From: Burkholderiales bacterium
GTDB taxonomy: Bacteria > Pseudomonadota > Gammaproteobacteria > Burkholderiales > JACMKV01
Length of the DNA stretch: 7,073 nt
Assembly: GCA_014379915.1 (NCBI GenBank)
Contig: JACMKV010000226.1
Location: 1 to 7,073, forward strand
Reading direction: 5' to 3'
In this document: one piece after another, positions 1 through 6,321 of the stretch
Layout of the letters: the number at the start of each line of letters is the position of its first letter
Position numbering within the stretch: position 1 is the stretch's first letter
The notes under the pieces: model-generated
What the model was told of the DNA's origin: nothing
Database searches by the model: none
The model's input: the letters and a program-made list of their open reading frames with translations, nothing else
Made by a program: the position numbers and the translations under genes

Positions 1-120
1 GCCATGGCCGCGTTGCATCAATGGCTTGGGCATGGCTCGATCACGCAAATATTTTCATTGAAAGCTCGCGATGCAGATCCGTGCAACAAAACAGCAGGAT
101 AAAGGCAAACAGGTGAGCTT
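1..120 (+). other. Upstream region of the first two-component operon, with a possible tail of a lost gene
   Basis: No complete gene lies here. One forward frame is open from the window edge to a TAA at 100-102, and another from base 3 to a TGA at 114-116. Either could be the last codons of an upstream gene, but neither can be identified. The first frame contains the residues LGHGSIT, loosely like the C-terminal LGHxSI signature of tyrosine recombinases, without the TT and Tyr that should follow. I see no convincing sigma-70 promoter. TTGAAA at 58-63 could be a -35 element, but no matching -10 follows at the right spacing. Confidence 0.3.
111..116 (+). promoter_or_regulatory. Ribosome binding site supporting the GTG start at 121
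   Basis: The sequence AGGTGA lies four bases before a GTG codon and is a good Shine-Dalgarno match. The protein from this GTG begins MRLLLVEDD, exactly where OmpR-family receiver domains begin. This settles the unusual start codon. Confidence 0.6.
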
Positions 121-783
121 GTGAGGCTCCTTCTGGTTGAGGATGACGTTATGATCGGCAAGGCCATCCGACAGGGGTTGAGTCTTGCAGGATTCAGCGT
201 TGATTGGGTTCAGGATGGACGAGCTGCCGAGCTCTCCGTTGACAATAACGTGTATCAGCTCGTTGTTCTCGACCTCGGTTTGCCGCGCAAGAGCGGCATT
301 GAGGTACTGAAAACGACGCGAGCAAAGGGCAATAATGTTCCTGTACTGATTGCTACAGCCCGCGATGCCGTAGCTGACCGGATCGCCGGTCTGAACGCCG
401 GTGCAGATGATTACATCGTAAAACCCTTCGATCTCGACGAACTAATCGCCCGGCTACGCGCAATCTTGCGTCGTCACGCTGGTAGCGGAAGGGTGGTCTT
501 CGAATGCGGCGCCCTAACGCTCGACCCTGTCGGCAAATCCGTTACGCTAAGGGGGAGTTCGATTGATTTATCCGCTCGGGAGTTCGGTATTCTCGAGGCG
601 CTTATGCAGAAGCCAGGCGCCGTGTTGTCGCGAGAGGCGCTGGAGGAATCAATCTACGGTTGGGGCAATGAAGTAGGGAGCAACGCGATTGAAGTACATC
701 TGCATAACTTGCGCAGAAAGCTTGGCGCGGAGGTGATCAAAAATGTTCGTGGAGTCGGATACCGGGTAGTTGAATTGACTTGA
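121..783 (+). CDS. OmpR-family response regulator transcription factor (QseB/TctD-like)
   Basis: This is a 220-residue cytoplasmic DNA-binding response regulator, the usual length for the family. The receiver domain (about 1-115) shows the acidic pair D8/D9, the phosphoacceptor D51 in VVLDLGLP, the switch residue T79 and the invariant K101 followed by P102. The C-terminal winged helix (about 125-218) has the family pattern, with recognition-helix residues around SNAIEVHLHNLRRKLG and the wing motif RGVGYR. Translation starts at GTG with an AGGTGA ribosome binding site. Its stop overlaps the start of the following kinase by four bases, so the two are probably co-translated and form a cognate pair. 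It closely resembles the QseB/PmrA/TctD group, but its target genes and signal cannot be named from the sequence. A role as phosphorylation-dependent regulator of nearby or distant promoters is inferred. Confidence 0.93.
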   Translation: MRLLLVEDDVMIGKAIRQGLSLAGFSVDWVQDGRAAELSVDNNVYQLVVLDLGLPRKSGIEVLKTTRAKGNNVPVLIATARDAVADRIAGLNAGADDYIVKPFDLDELIARLRAILRRHAGSGRVVFECGALTLDPVGKSVTLRGSSIDLSAREFGILEALMQKPGAVLSREALEESIYGWGNEVGSNAIEVHLHNLRRKLGAEVIKNVRGVGYRVVELT

Positions 784-2147
784 ACTCGATTCGCAATCAT
801 GTTTTGGTCTGGCTGCTAAGTTCCCTTTCGCTCGGCGCTGCACTGCTGATACTTGCCTCTTATGTCTCCACGCTTGAGGAGATGAATGAAGTGTTCGACG
901 ATGAGCTGAAGCAGGTCGCGCTGACGGTTTTGACTCACCATCAGGACGGCACCAGGGTGGACAGCTCGTCGAAAAAACCGATGGGGAGCAGTGAGGAGTT
1001 TGCCTTCGTCACGCAAATCTGGACGGTCGATGGCCAGCGCTTGTTCACTTCGGTTTCCGGATTCGATATTCCTTTCACCCAAAAGGAAGGATTGCAGACC
1101 GTTCCAACGCTCGATGGCGAGTGGCGAGTATATACAGCTAACTCGGGATCCACTGTATTTCAGGCTGCGCAGCCAATGGAGGCGAGGCAAAATCTCGCTC
1201 AAGAAGTTGCTTTTAAGCTGCTAATCCCGGTCATGATCATCGTGCCGGTGATAGCGCTGCTGTTGACGCTTGCGCTGCGCAAAGGCTTGCGTCCGTTGGC
1301 GCGGGCGTCAAACGATGTGGAGCGCAAAAGCGCCTTTTCGCTGGAGCCAATCCCTGATGCGACCCTGCCAAGAGAACTGCGGCCACTGGTTGTATCAATC
1401 AACTCGCTCATGGCAAGGTTAGCGAACGCATTGTCCGCACAACGCCAATTTACCGCCGATGCCGCTCATGAATTGCGGACGCCGCTTACCGCGTTGCGAT
1501 TACAGCTTCAACTGGTCGAACAAGCGCACGATCAAGGCGCGCGCAGTGAAGCTATGGCCGATATCAAGCGTGGGCTGGATCGGGCTACGCATCTGGTCGA
1601 GCAACTGCTTGATCTGTCCCGCTTGGAGCCTGATGCAGCCGAGTACGTAGCTCAACCAATCGACCTGGTAGATCTAGTCAAGGCCGCCGTGAGTGATTTC
1701 AGCGTAAAGGCAGACGCGAAGCACATCGATCTCGGGGTGGAGATTGAAGCAGGGGCCGAAAATGCTCTGATGATTAAGGGCGATGCTAACCAACTGCGCA
1801 TTTTGCTCAACAACCTCGTGGAAAATGCACTGCGTTTCACCGCGGCTGCCGGAAAAATCGATGTGGTCTTGCGCCGAGATGCGCGGAGCAAGACTGGAAT
1901 TTTAGAAGTACTAGACTCAGGTCCCGGTATACCTGCTGAGGAACGTGTGCGCGTCTTTGATCGCTTCTACCGGGCAAGCACCTCGCAAAGTGCCGAGGGC
2001 GTAATTCCCGGCTCAGGGTTAGGTTTGGCTATCGTAAAAAAGATAGCCGATAGGCATGGGATCAGCATCGAACTTGCGGATGGATTGAAGGGACAGTACG
2101 GCTGTACGGGGCTGACGGTGCGACTGAAATTTTTCGGGCAGGCATGA
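780..2147 (+). CDS. QseC-like membrane sensor histidine kinase
   Basis: This 455-residue protein is the partner kinase of the preceding regulator. Residues 8-28 form a first membrane helix. About 30-145 is a periplasmic sensor region of the type found at the N-terminus of QseC/TctE kinases (ANELFD-like segment EMNEVFDDEL at 34-43). A second helix lies near 147-166, followed by a linker. The HisKA domain carries the phosphoacceptor H230 in DAAHELRTPLTALR. The ATPase domain has a complete N box (N345, N349), G1 box DSGPGIP (D379), F box FDRFYR (393-398) and G2 box GSGLGLAIV (411-419), so the enzyme should be active. The start is a TTG at 780 inside TTGA shared with the regulator's TGA stop. No better start gives the full first helix. 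The stop overlaps a further ATG (ATGA at 2144), pointing to a once longer operon. The ligand is unknown. Confidence 0.92.
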   Translation: MNSIRNHVLVWLLSSLSLGAALLILASYVSTLEEMNEVFDDELKQVALTVLTHHQDGTRVDSSSKKPMGSSEEFAFVTQIWTVDGQRLFTSVSGFDIPFTQKEGLQTVPTLDGEWRVYTANSGSTVFQAAQPMEARQNLAQEVAFKLLIPVMIIVPVIALLLTLALRKGLRPLARASNDVERKSAFSLEPIPDATLPRELRPLVVSINSLMARLANALSAQRQFTADAAHELRTPLTALRLQLQLVEQAHDQGARSEAMADIKRGLDRATHLVEQLLDLSRLEPDAAEYVAQPIDLVDLVKAAVSDFSVKADAKHIDLGVEIEAGAENALMIKGDANQLRILLNNLVENALRFTAAAGKIDVVLRRDARSKTGILEVLDSGPGIPAEERVRVFDRFYRASTSQSAEGVIPGSGLGLAIVKKIADRHGISIELADGLKGQYGCTGLTVRLKFFGQA

Positions 2148-2343
2148 ATGAGACAACGCGCCACTTGCATATCGTTACCTCGTCGTCGTTATTGGATCGA
2201 TTTTAGTTGCTGTGGTAGGCGCAGCAGCGCTTGTCCCGACCTCCAACCGCACCTCTGCTGTCAGCGGTCGAGGGCTGATGATTTCGGCTGAGGACGTGGA
2301 CCGATCAGCATGGCGCGAAGGCCTTCTGATTCGGGCCGAATGA
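2144..2343 (+). pseudogene. Frameshifted remnant of a third operon gene, short membrane or signal-peptide protein
   Basis: An ATG at 2144 overlaps the kinase stop as ATGA, the usual sign of a coupled downstream gene. Its own frame stops after 20 codons at a TAG. Dropping one reading position near 2168-2170 opens another frame that runs to a TGA at 2341-2343. That frame encodes a charged start followed by a strongly hydrophobic run, YRYLVVVIGSILVAVV, then GAAALVPTS, which looks like a signal peptide or membrane anchor. A one-base deletion would explain the break. The remaining part is too short to identify. Possible originals include a periplasmic binding protein or a small membrane protein regulated with the two-component system, but this is a guess. 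The alternative is that the match is chance and the region is non-coding. Confidence 0.4.
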
Positions 2344-2482
2344 TCCCTGCGGAGATGGGCATCCTCGCTCTACCTGCGCTTGGGGTGGTCCTTACGCGCT
2401 GCCGCTTTCCGCAAGGGCTCATTTATATAATGACGTCAGTACGGATTACATCTGATCACAAAGTAGCTGCGGTCAGCAGGTG
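2344..2482. other. Intergenic stretch between convergent genes
   Basis: No gene, clear terminator hairpin or repeat was recognised. The stretch joins the end of the broken third gene to the convergent methyltransferase stop. A palindromic TGACGTCA occurs at about 2432-2439, next to an AT-rich run (TTTATATAATG), but nothing ties it to a function. Confidence 0.35.
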
Positions 2483-3193
2483 TCAATCGGCCACGACGAT
2501 GCGCGCCTTCTTGAGCCAGCGCGCGCCACCCCACGCGAGTACGGCAACGGCGAGAATGCTCGACAACAACAGGCCGGCTTGCGGATGGGCGGCCGCGACA
2601 GCGGGTGATCGCAGGCGGATCAAGCCGAGCAAACACAGGCCGACGATCCAGCCGAAAGGCGTGCCGTATTCCTTGACCAGGACGCGCCGCCAATTGAATT
2701 CAATAGACTTCAGTGTTTGGCCGAAACCTTGCAAGCGCACGCCCCAGCGCGGTACATCGCGCCGGTAGGCATCGAATGGGGTGCCGAATTTCCCACGTAG
2801 AAAGTTTTCCTCGGCGGCGACGATGGCGACGTAAACGAATACGAACAGCGGCACTGCGATCGCGAGACAAACCCAGGAATTGGACGCCAGCGCAACACCC
2901 GCCAGGATCAGCAGGTTGCCGATATACATTGGATTGCGCGTATGCGCATAAAGACCTTCGGTAACCAGATCCTCCGCATAGACGCGGCGATTGCGGCCCC
3001 CGCGGATGATGTAGCGCAGGCCGATCGTCATGATGCGTACCAGTTGCCCGAGAAACGCAATGGCAGCGCCCGCAGCAAGCGCATCTATCGAATCGGCGAA
3101 CACGCGCGGACCGGGTAGAAAAACCAGTGCGCAAGCGAATGGGAACAGCGTATTGCGCCAACGGAAGAGCGCGTTGCCGATTGCGATCAGCAT
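2483..3193 (-). CDS. Isoprenylcysteine carboxyl methyltransferase-family membrane protein
   Basis: This is a 236-residue, multi-pass inner-membrane protein. The core of the ICMT/PEMT-like family is visible: GLYAHTRNPMYIGN (about 80-93), where the RNPMY motif helps bind S-adenosylmethionine, then a hydrophobic helix pair (about 94-125), then AEENFLRGKFG (about 127-137) and YRRDVPRW (143-150), where the Glu and Arg residues complete the active site. Further membrane helices are likely near 15-30, 38-58, 180-195 and 207-223. Bacterial members methylate varied lipids or small molecules, and the substrate here is unknown. True prenyl-protein methylation is unlikely in bacteria. The ATG overlaps the TAA of the CmoA-like fragment as TAATG, which suggests it was translated by reinitiation after that gene. 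The C-terminal extension past residue 160 with two more helices is longer than in the smallest family members. Confidence 0.82.
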   Translation of the reverse strand: MLIAIGNALFRWRNTLFPFACALVFLPGPRVFADSIDALAAGAAIAFLGQLVRIMTIGLRYIIRGGRNRRVYAEDLVTEGLYAHTRNPMYIGNLLILAGVALASNSWVCLAIAVPLFVFVYVAIVAAEENFLRGKFGTPFDAYRRDVPRWGVRLQGFGQTLKSIEFNWRRVLVKEYGTPFGWIVGLCLLGLIRLRSPAVAAAHPQAGLLLSSILAVAVLAWGGARWLKKARIVVAD

Positions 3194-3426
3194 TACTTGA
3201 CAGCCACCATACCGCAGAAGTTATACCACTTGAAAAACACCTCGACATAACGGAAGCCGGTGCGCAGCAGCACTTCGCGGTTTTCGAGCAGCTTGTACGG
3301 AATCAGCACGTTCTCGAGCGCTTCGCGCTTCTGCGTGATTTCGAGTTCGCTATAGCCATTGCGCCGCTTGAGATCGTAGTAGTAGCGGATGAACAGCCGG
3401 TTGAACGAAACGAAGGAGAAAGGCGC
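3193..3426 (-). pseudogene. cmoA: C-terminal fragment of a CmoA-like carboxy-SAM synthase / methyltransferase
   Basis: On the minus strand an open frame of 77 codons precedes a TAA that overlaps the ATG of the membrane methyltransferase. It reads like the end of CmoA: YYYDLKRRNGYSELEI, then QKREALENVL, then RTGFRYVEVFFKWYNF and GMVAVK. From memory, the E. coli CmoA end has DFKRANGYSELEISQKR, LENV, and FNFGSLVALK in the same order and spacing. CmoA makes carboxy-S-adenosylmethionine for tRNA wobble-uridine modification. Intact family members are close to 250 residues. Here everything before the FSF segment is missing, including the whole SAM-binding glycine-rich half, and an in-frame TAA stands at 3427-3429. 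No start codon with a ribosome binding site is evident, so it is almost certainly non-functional. It could derive from a CmoA paralogue rather than the housekeeping gene. Confidence 0.75.
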
Positions 3427-3518
3427 TTAATAAAGCAGGACTACTTCGGGACCTTATCGTGGATTTAGCCAGGGATCCGGGACTTGCGAGGCGGAACGCT
3501 ATCCACTGCTAAATGAGT

Positions 3519-4220
3519 TCAAGCTGCTGCTCTCGGAGGACGGGCAGTAGTAAAACTATCGTTGATGCGATGCGCGGTCGCATACAGCACCAGGCTCAGA
3601 CGATTTGCGACGCCAAGCTTGCTGTAAATGGATGACAGATGATTTCGCAGGGTATGCTCGCTCATGTGCAATTCACAGGCGATTATCTTATTCTGGGCGC
3701 CGCGTTCATTGAGCAGAGTGCTGATAATGGCCCGCTCCTTTGGCGTCAAACTGCCGATTTTTACGGCTTCCGTATCCATGCGCACCTTGCGCTCGGATAG
3801 CAAGCCGATGAGGTTGGCGGTCTTGGTTCGGTCGAGCCATATTTCGCCGTCATAAACGCACTGGATGGCACGCAGGATTACCTCGGCCGATTCGTCCTTG
3901 AGGACGATCCCGCGCGCTCCACTGAGCATGGCGCGCTGATGCTCCTCGGCATTCCTGGTGCCGGTCAGGACCAGAATCTTTATGCCTTGATGCTGCAGGA
4001 TTTCCGGCATGAATTCGATGCTGCTCTCGCCATGCAGATCGAGATCGAGCAGTACGACATCGGTCTTGTGTTCGCTGAGGGCCTGAAGCGCTTCTTCGCG
4101 GTTAATCGCTTTGGCGACTACACGCATATGTGGAACGCTTTCGATCAGCTTTTCGAGGCCCCAAAGAATGCTTTTGTGATCCTCGACCAGTAATACGCTA
4201 ATTTGTTTTTCGTTGTTCAT
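3519..4220 (-). CDS. NarL/LuxR-family response regulator
   Basis: This is a 233-residue cytoplasmic regulator paired with the kinase just upstream. The receiver domain (about 6-125) has acidic residues E13/D14, the likely phosphoacceptor D59 in VVLLDLDL, switch T86 in LVLTGT and K108 in VLKDE. The C-terminal LuxR-type helix-turn-helix (about 155-215) shows the pattern SLTPKERAI, then IACELHMSEHTLRNHLSSIY and KLGVANR. The start chosen is the ATG at 4220, whose ATGA overlaps the kinase TGA. A longer reading to 4262 adds 14 residues that lie over kinase codons and precede the normal receiver start, so it is unlikely. The C-terminus carries a short basic, proline/alanine-rich tail. Regulated promoters are unknown. 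The class typically activates transcription as a phosphorylation-driven dimer. Confidence 0.92.
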   Translation of the reverse strand: MNNEKQISVLLVEDHKSILWGLEKLIESVPHMRVVAKAINREEALQALSEHKTDVVLLDLDLHGESSIEFMPEILQHQGIKILVLTGTRNAEEHQRAMLSGARGIVLKDESAEVILRAIQCVYDGEIWLDRTKTANLIGLLSERKVRMDTEAVKIGSLTPKERAIISTLLNERGAQNKIIACELHMSEHTLRNHLSSIYSKLGVANRLSLVLYATAHRINDSFTTARPPRAAA

Positions 4221-5860
4221 AATGGTATCTCTACGGTTACCGCGGTACTGCCATCGCCCCATTGCGTGACTTCGGTCCTGCCACCCAGGTGAGCCGTGCG
4301 CTCGGTGATCGAGCGCGGCGTAAAAGGCACGAATGCAACATCGTTCGCCGTGCCGTGATTGATGATCTGTGCAATCAGGTTATCGTCTTCGCGTCGCAGA
4401 TTTAACGTGGCGCGGCGTGCCTGGGTGTGCCGGCGAATGTTGCTTAAGCCCTCACTGACGATCTGCACCAACTCGGCAGCCAGGCGATCGTTGATGCGCA
4501 GATCGGGATTCGCACTGATGTTGACCTCTATGCCATAAAATTTCGTGAATTTTTCGGCGAGGCGTGAAATCGCCTGGAAGAACAGTCTCGATGGCGTGTC
4601 TTTCTGGTTTTTTAGACCGCCAACATAATTGCGTAGCTCGGCAATACCGTCATTGGTCATGCGGCATAGATCTTCGATCTCGATGATAAGCGGGTTGCCC
4701 GCCGGCACTTTGCGCAGCAACGCTTCCAGCCCGATCTTGAGCCCGATGTAGGGCTGTATCGTACTGTCGTGCAGGTCACGCGAAATCTTGCGCCGCTCGT
4801 GTACGGCGGCTTGCGATGCGATTTCGTCGAGCAGTTGCATGTTTTCTATGACCGGCATCATCTGGGAAATCAGTTGCTGGATGAACAACACGTCGGCCGG
4901 GATGAAGCGGCCCTGGTTTGCCGTCAGGTAAACCCTGCCGGCCTGTTTGCCGCGACGGTGCAGGGGAACGCTGACGAAGGAGGGGGTTTCGAGAAATTTC
5001 GCAATCCTCGCGCCGACCGAGGCACTGATCTCAATGTGCTCGGTTCCTTGCGGGTGACGCACATACCAGCCCATTGCCCCCGGGTAACGCCAGCTTGGCG
5101 CGCTGTTGAACGCAACCGCGCACTGCGGTGGCAGCGACAGCAGTCCGGTTTTCATCGATTGATCCAGCGGCGCTGGCGCAAGCGGCGTATGGTCCGATTC
5201 ATTGTCGACCAGATGCAGCAACGGCTCGCCGTTTTCATTCTGGATGATGGCGAGGCAGACCTCGCCTCGATAGAACGTGCGCAGGCGCTCCAGCGTGCCG
5301 CGTAATGTGTGCTCGATGCCAAAGCGGGGATTCGGCAACCGGCTGACCTCCCGCAGCAACGCCAGCCGGCGTTTCTGCGAAATCTCCGACCCACCCCAGC
5401 GCGCGATCATATAGCCGAGCACAGCGAGATAAAGTGGCCTCAGTAGCGTCAGAACATATTCGCCGTTCTCGACAGGCATCAGCAAAACGCCTAACGACAG
5501 CGACAGGACGGCGGCCGTTGCGGTAACTTTTATCCCTTCGACAAAACCCCAGCGGAAAGACGCGACCAGAACCGAAAACAGGAAAAACGAGTAGAACACG
5601 CTGCTGGTTCCGCCGCTGGTCCCGACGAGCAACAGGAACCATGCGAGATCCAGCCAATGCATTGCCCGGGATCGCGGCAGTTGTTCCCGGCGACGGGCCG
5701 CGAAGTAGAGCAGGGCGCTGTAGACGAGGTAAAGAAACAACACACCGTACCTCGAATTCGACGGCCCAGTGAAGGGCGAGTCGACTCCCAAAACGACCAG
5801 CGCGGAAATCGCGAGAATAAGACGCATCAGCGCGATGGTGGCAGTACCCACTGCCTCCAT
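4217..5860 (-). CDS. Membrane GAF-domain sensor histidine kinase, NarX/DegS (HisKA_3) class
   Basis: From the ATG at 5860 the protein has 547 residues. About 7-155 holds roughly six hydrophobic helices with short loops, so sensing is probably within the membrane. About 170-345 looks like a GAF-type domain (GEVCLAIIQNENGEP, then FVSVPLHRRGKQAGRVYL). A helical linker leads to the HisKA_3 dimerisation region ERRKISRDLHDSTIQPYIGL, with phosphoacceptor H364. The ATPase domain shows the N box (E470, N474 in SEGLSNIRRHTQ) and ends GDGSTAVTVEIPL. The usual G1 motif (DxGxG) is replaced by INHGTAND, and the glycine-rich G2 motif by FTPRSITERTAHLGG. Start: GAGGA stands seven bases before this ATG, and the first helix follows at once. 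An ATG at 6016 would add 52 hydrophilic residues without a visible ribosome binding site. The four-base ATGA overlap with the regulator indicates one operon and a cognate pair. Confidence 0.88.
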   Translation of the reverse strand: MEAVGTATIALMRLILAISALVVLGVDSPFTGPSNSRYGVLFLYLVYSALLYFAARRREQLPRSRAMHWLDLAWFLLLVGTSGGTSSVFYSFFLFSVLVASFRWGFVEGIKVTATAAVLSLSLGVLLMPVENGEYVLTLLRPLYLAVLGYMIARWGGSEISQKRRLALLREVSRLPNPRFGIEHTLRGTLERLRTFYRGEVCLAIIQNENGEPLLHLVDNESDHTPLAPAPLDQSMKTGLLSLPPQCAVAFNSAPSWRYPGAMGWYVRHPQGTEHIEISASVGARIAKFLETPSFVSVPLHRRGKQAGRVYLTANQGRFIPADVLFIQQLISQMMPVIENMQLLDEIASQAAVHERRKISRDLHDSTIQPYIGLKIGLEALLRKVPAGNPLIIEIEDLCRMTNDGIAELRNYVGGLKNQKDTPSRLFFQAISRLAEKFTKFYGIEVNISANPDLRINDRLAAELVQIVSEGLSNIRRHTQARRATLNLRREDDNLIAQIINHGTANDVAFVPFTPRSITERTAHLGGRTEVTQWGDGSTAVTVEIPL

Positions 5861-5867
5861 TTCCGTA

Positions 5868-5872
5868 TCCTC
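5868..5872 (-). promoter_or_regulatory. Ribosome binding site deciding the kinase start at 5860
   Basis: On the minus strand GAGGA is followed by seven bases and then ATG. It is a much stronger initiation context than anything before the alternative ATG at 6016, which is preceded by a run without a purine-rich core. Confidence 0.6.
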
Positions 5873-6130
5873 GGGCAATTCGTTTGGTAAGTTCTGTTTT
5901 CCTCTTTCCCTCGTAGAATTCTCGGACACCGTGGACGGTCCGTTGGACCGCGGGCAGAAATGCCTTCCGGAGATCACGGCTACTTTTTCTGCAAATTGGT
6001 AAAGACCTTTTTCCATGTTGCAAATCTGTGGGCAACAATGGTGCCAATGGGGAGGATGGCTATTAACCGAGATAAAAGAGCTCTCTCATATAGTTGTTTT
6101 TGCGAGAGAAGCTGCTGTTACATGCGTAAC

Positions 6131-6158
6131 CAGCCGGGGAAAGGGGATGGCCCGGCTG
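6131..6158. repeat. Perfect 8-bp inverted repeat, 12-base loop
   Basis: CAGCCGGG at 6131-6138 is matched by its reverse complement CCCGGCTG at 6151-6158. The hairpin is GC-rich but no T-run follows on either strand, so an intrinsic terminator is unlikely. It sits six bases before a second, larger inverted repeat. Confidence 0.7.
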
Positions 6159-6164
6159 CTGAGC

Positions 6165-6191
6165 TACGACACGAAATCTCGTCGTGTCGTA
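6165..6191. repeat. Perfect 10-bp inverted repeat with a third half-site
   Basis: TACGACACGA at 6165-6174 is matched exactly by TCGTGTCGTA at 6182-6191, with a seven-base spacer (AATCTCG). A third partial copy, TACGACA, follows at 6198-6204 in the orientation of the left arm. The symmetry and spacing suit an operator for a dimeric regulator or a recombination/transposon-end site. No T-run follows, so it is not a standard terminator. It lies about 300 bases upstream of the kinase start. Confidence 0.7.
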
Positions 6192-6294
6192 ACAAAATAC
6201 GACAATAGATAGTAACTTGGCAGCAGCATTGCGACTAACTTGTTGATTTGACCGCAGGCACGATACGTCCCTCTGCTTAACGCTACCCGTGACC

Positions 6295-6321
6295 AAGTCA
6301 ACGCGTGTTTACGCGTTGCTT
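6295..6321. repeat. Inverted repeat, 8-bp perfect core with 4-base loop
   Basis: CAACGCGT at 6299-6306 pairs with ACGCGTTG at 6311-6318 around a GTTT loop. Outside it, AAG (6295-6297) pairs with CTT (6319-6321) if one T is bulged out, giving an 11-bp stem. No T-run follows on either strand. Function unknown. Confidence 0.6.

Noticed and set aside
2310..2768. Forward 152-codon open frame
   Set aside because: It mostly overlaps the opposite-strand methyltransferase gene. Composition is Arg/Pro-rich without a domain, as expected of a shadow frame.
3127..3468. Forward 113-codon open frame opposite the cmoA fragment
   Set aside because: It is antisense to a frame with clear CmoA motifs and has no ribosome binding site or recognisable domain.
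3458..3513. Crossed short repeats GTGGAT/ATCCAC and TTTAGC/GCTAAA between the regulator and the cmoA fragment
   Set aside because: The arms cross rather than nest, so no simple hairpin or terminator forms, and the matches are only six bases each.
4769..5305. Forward 178-codon open frame
   Set aside because: Antisense to the GAF and linker coding part of the kinase. No family resemblance.
5235..6047. Minus-strand 270-codon open frame
   Set aside because: It is an alternative frame of the membrane kinase gene, rich in Arg and without domain signatures. The kinase frame has helices, GAF, HisKA_3 and N-box motifs.
6063..6296. Minus-strand 77-codon open frame in the gap before the kinase operon
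   Set aside because: It spans the inverted repeats, has no recognisable domain and no ribosome binding site.
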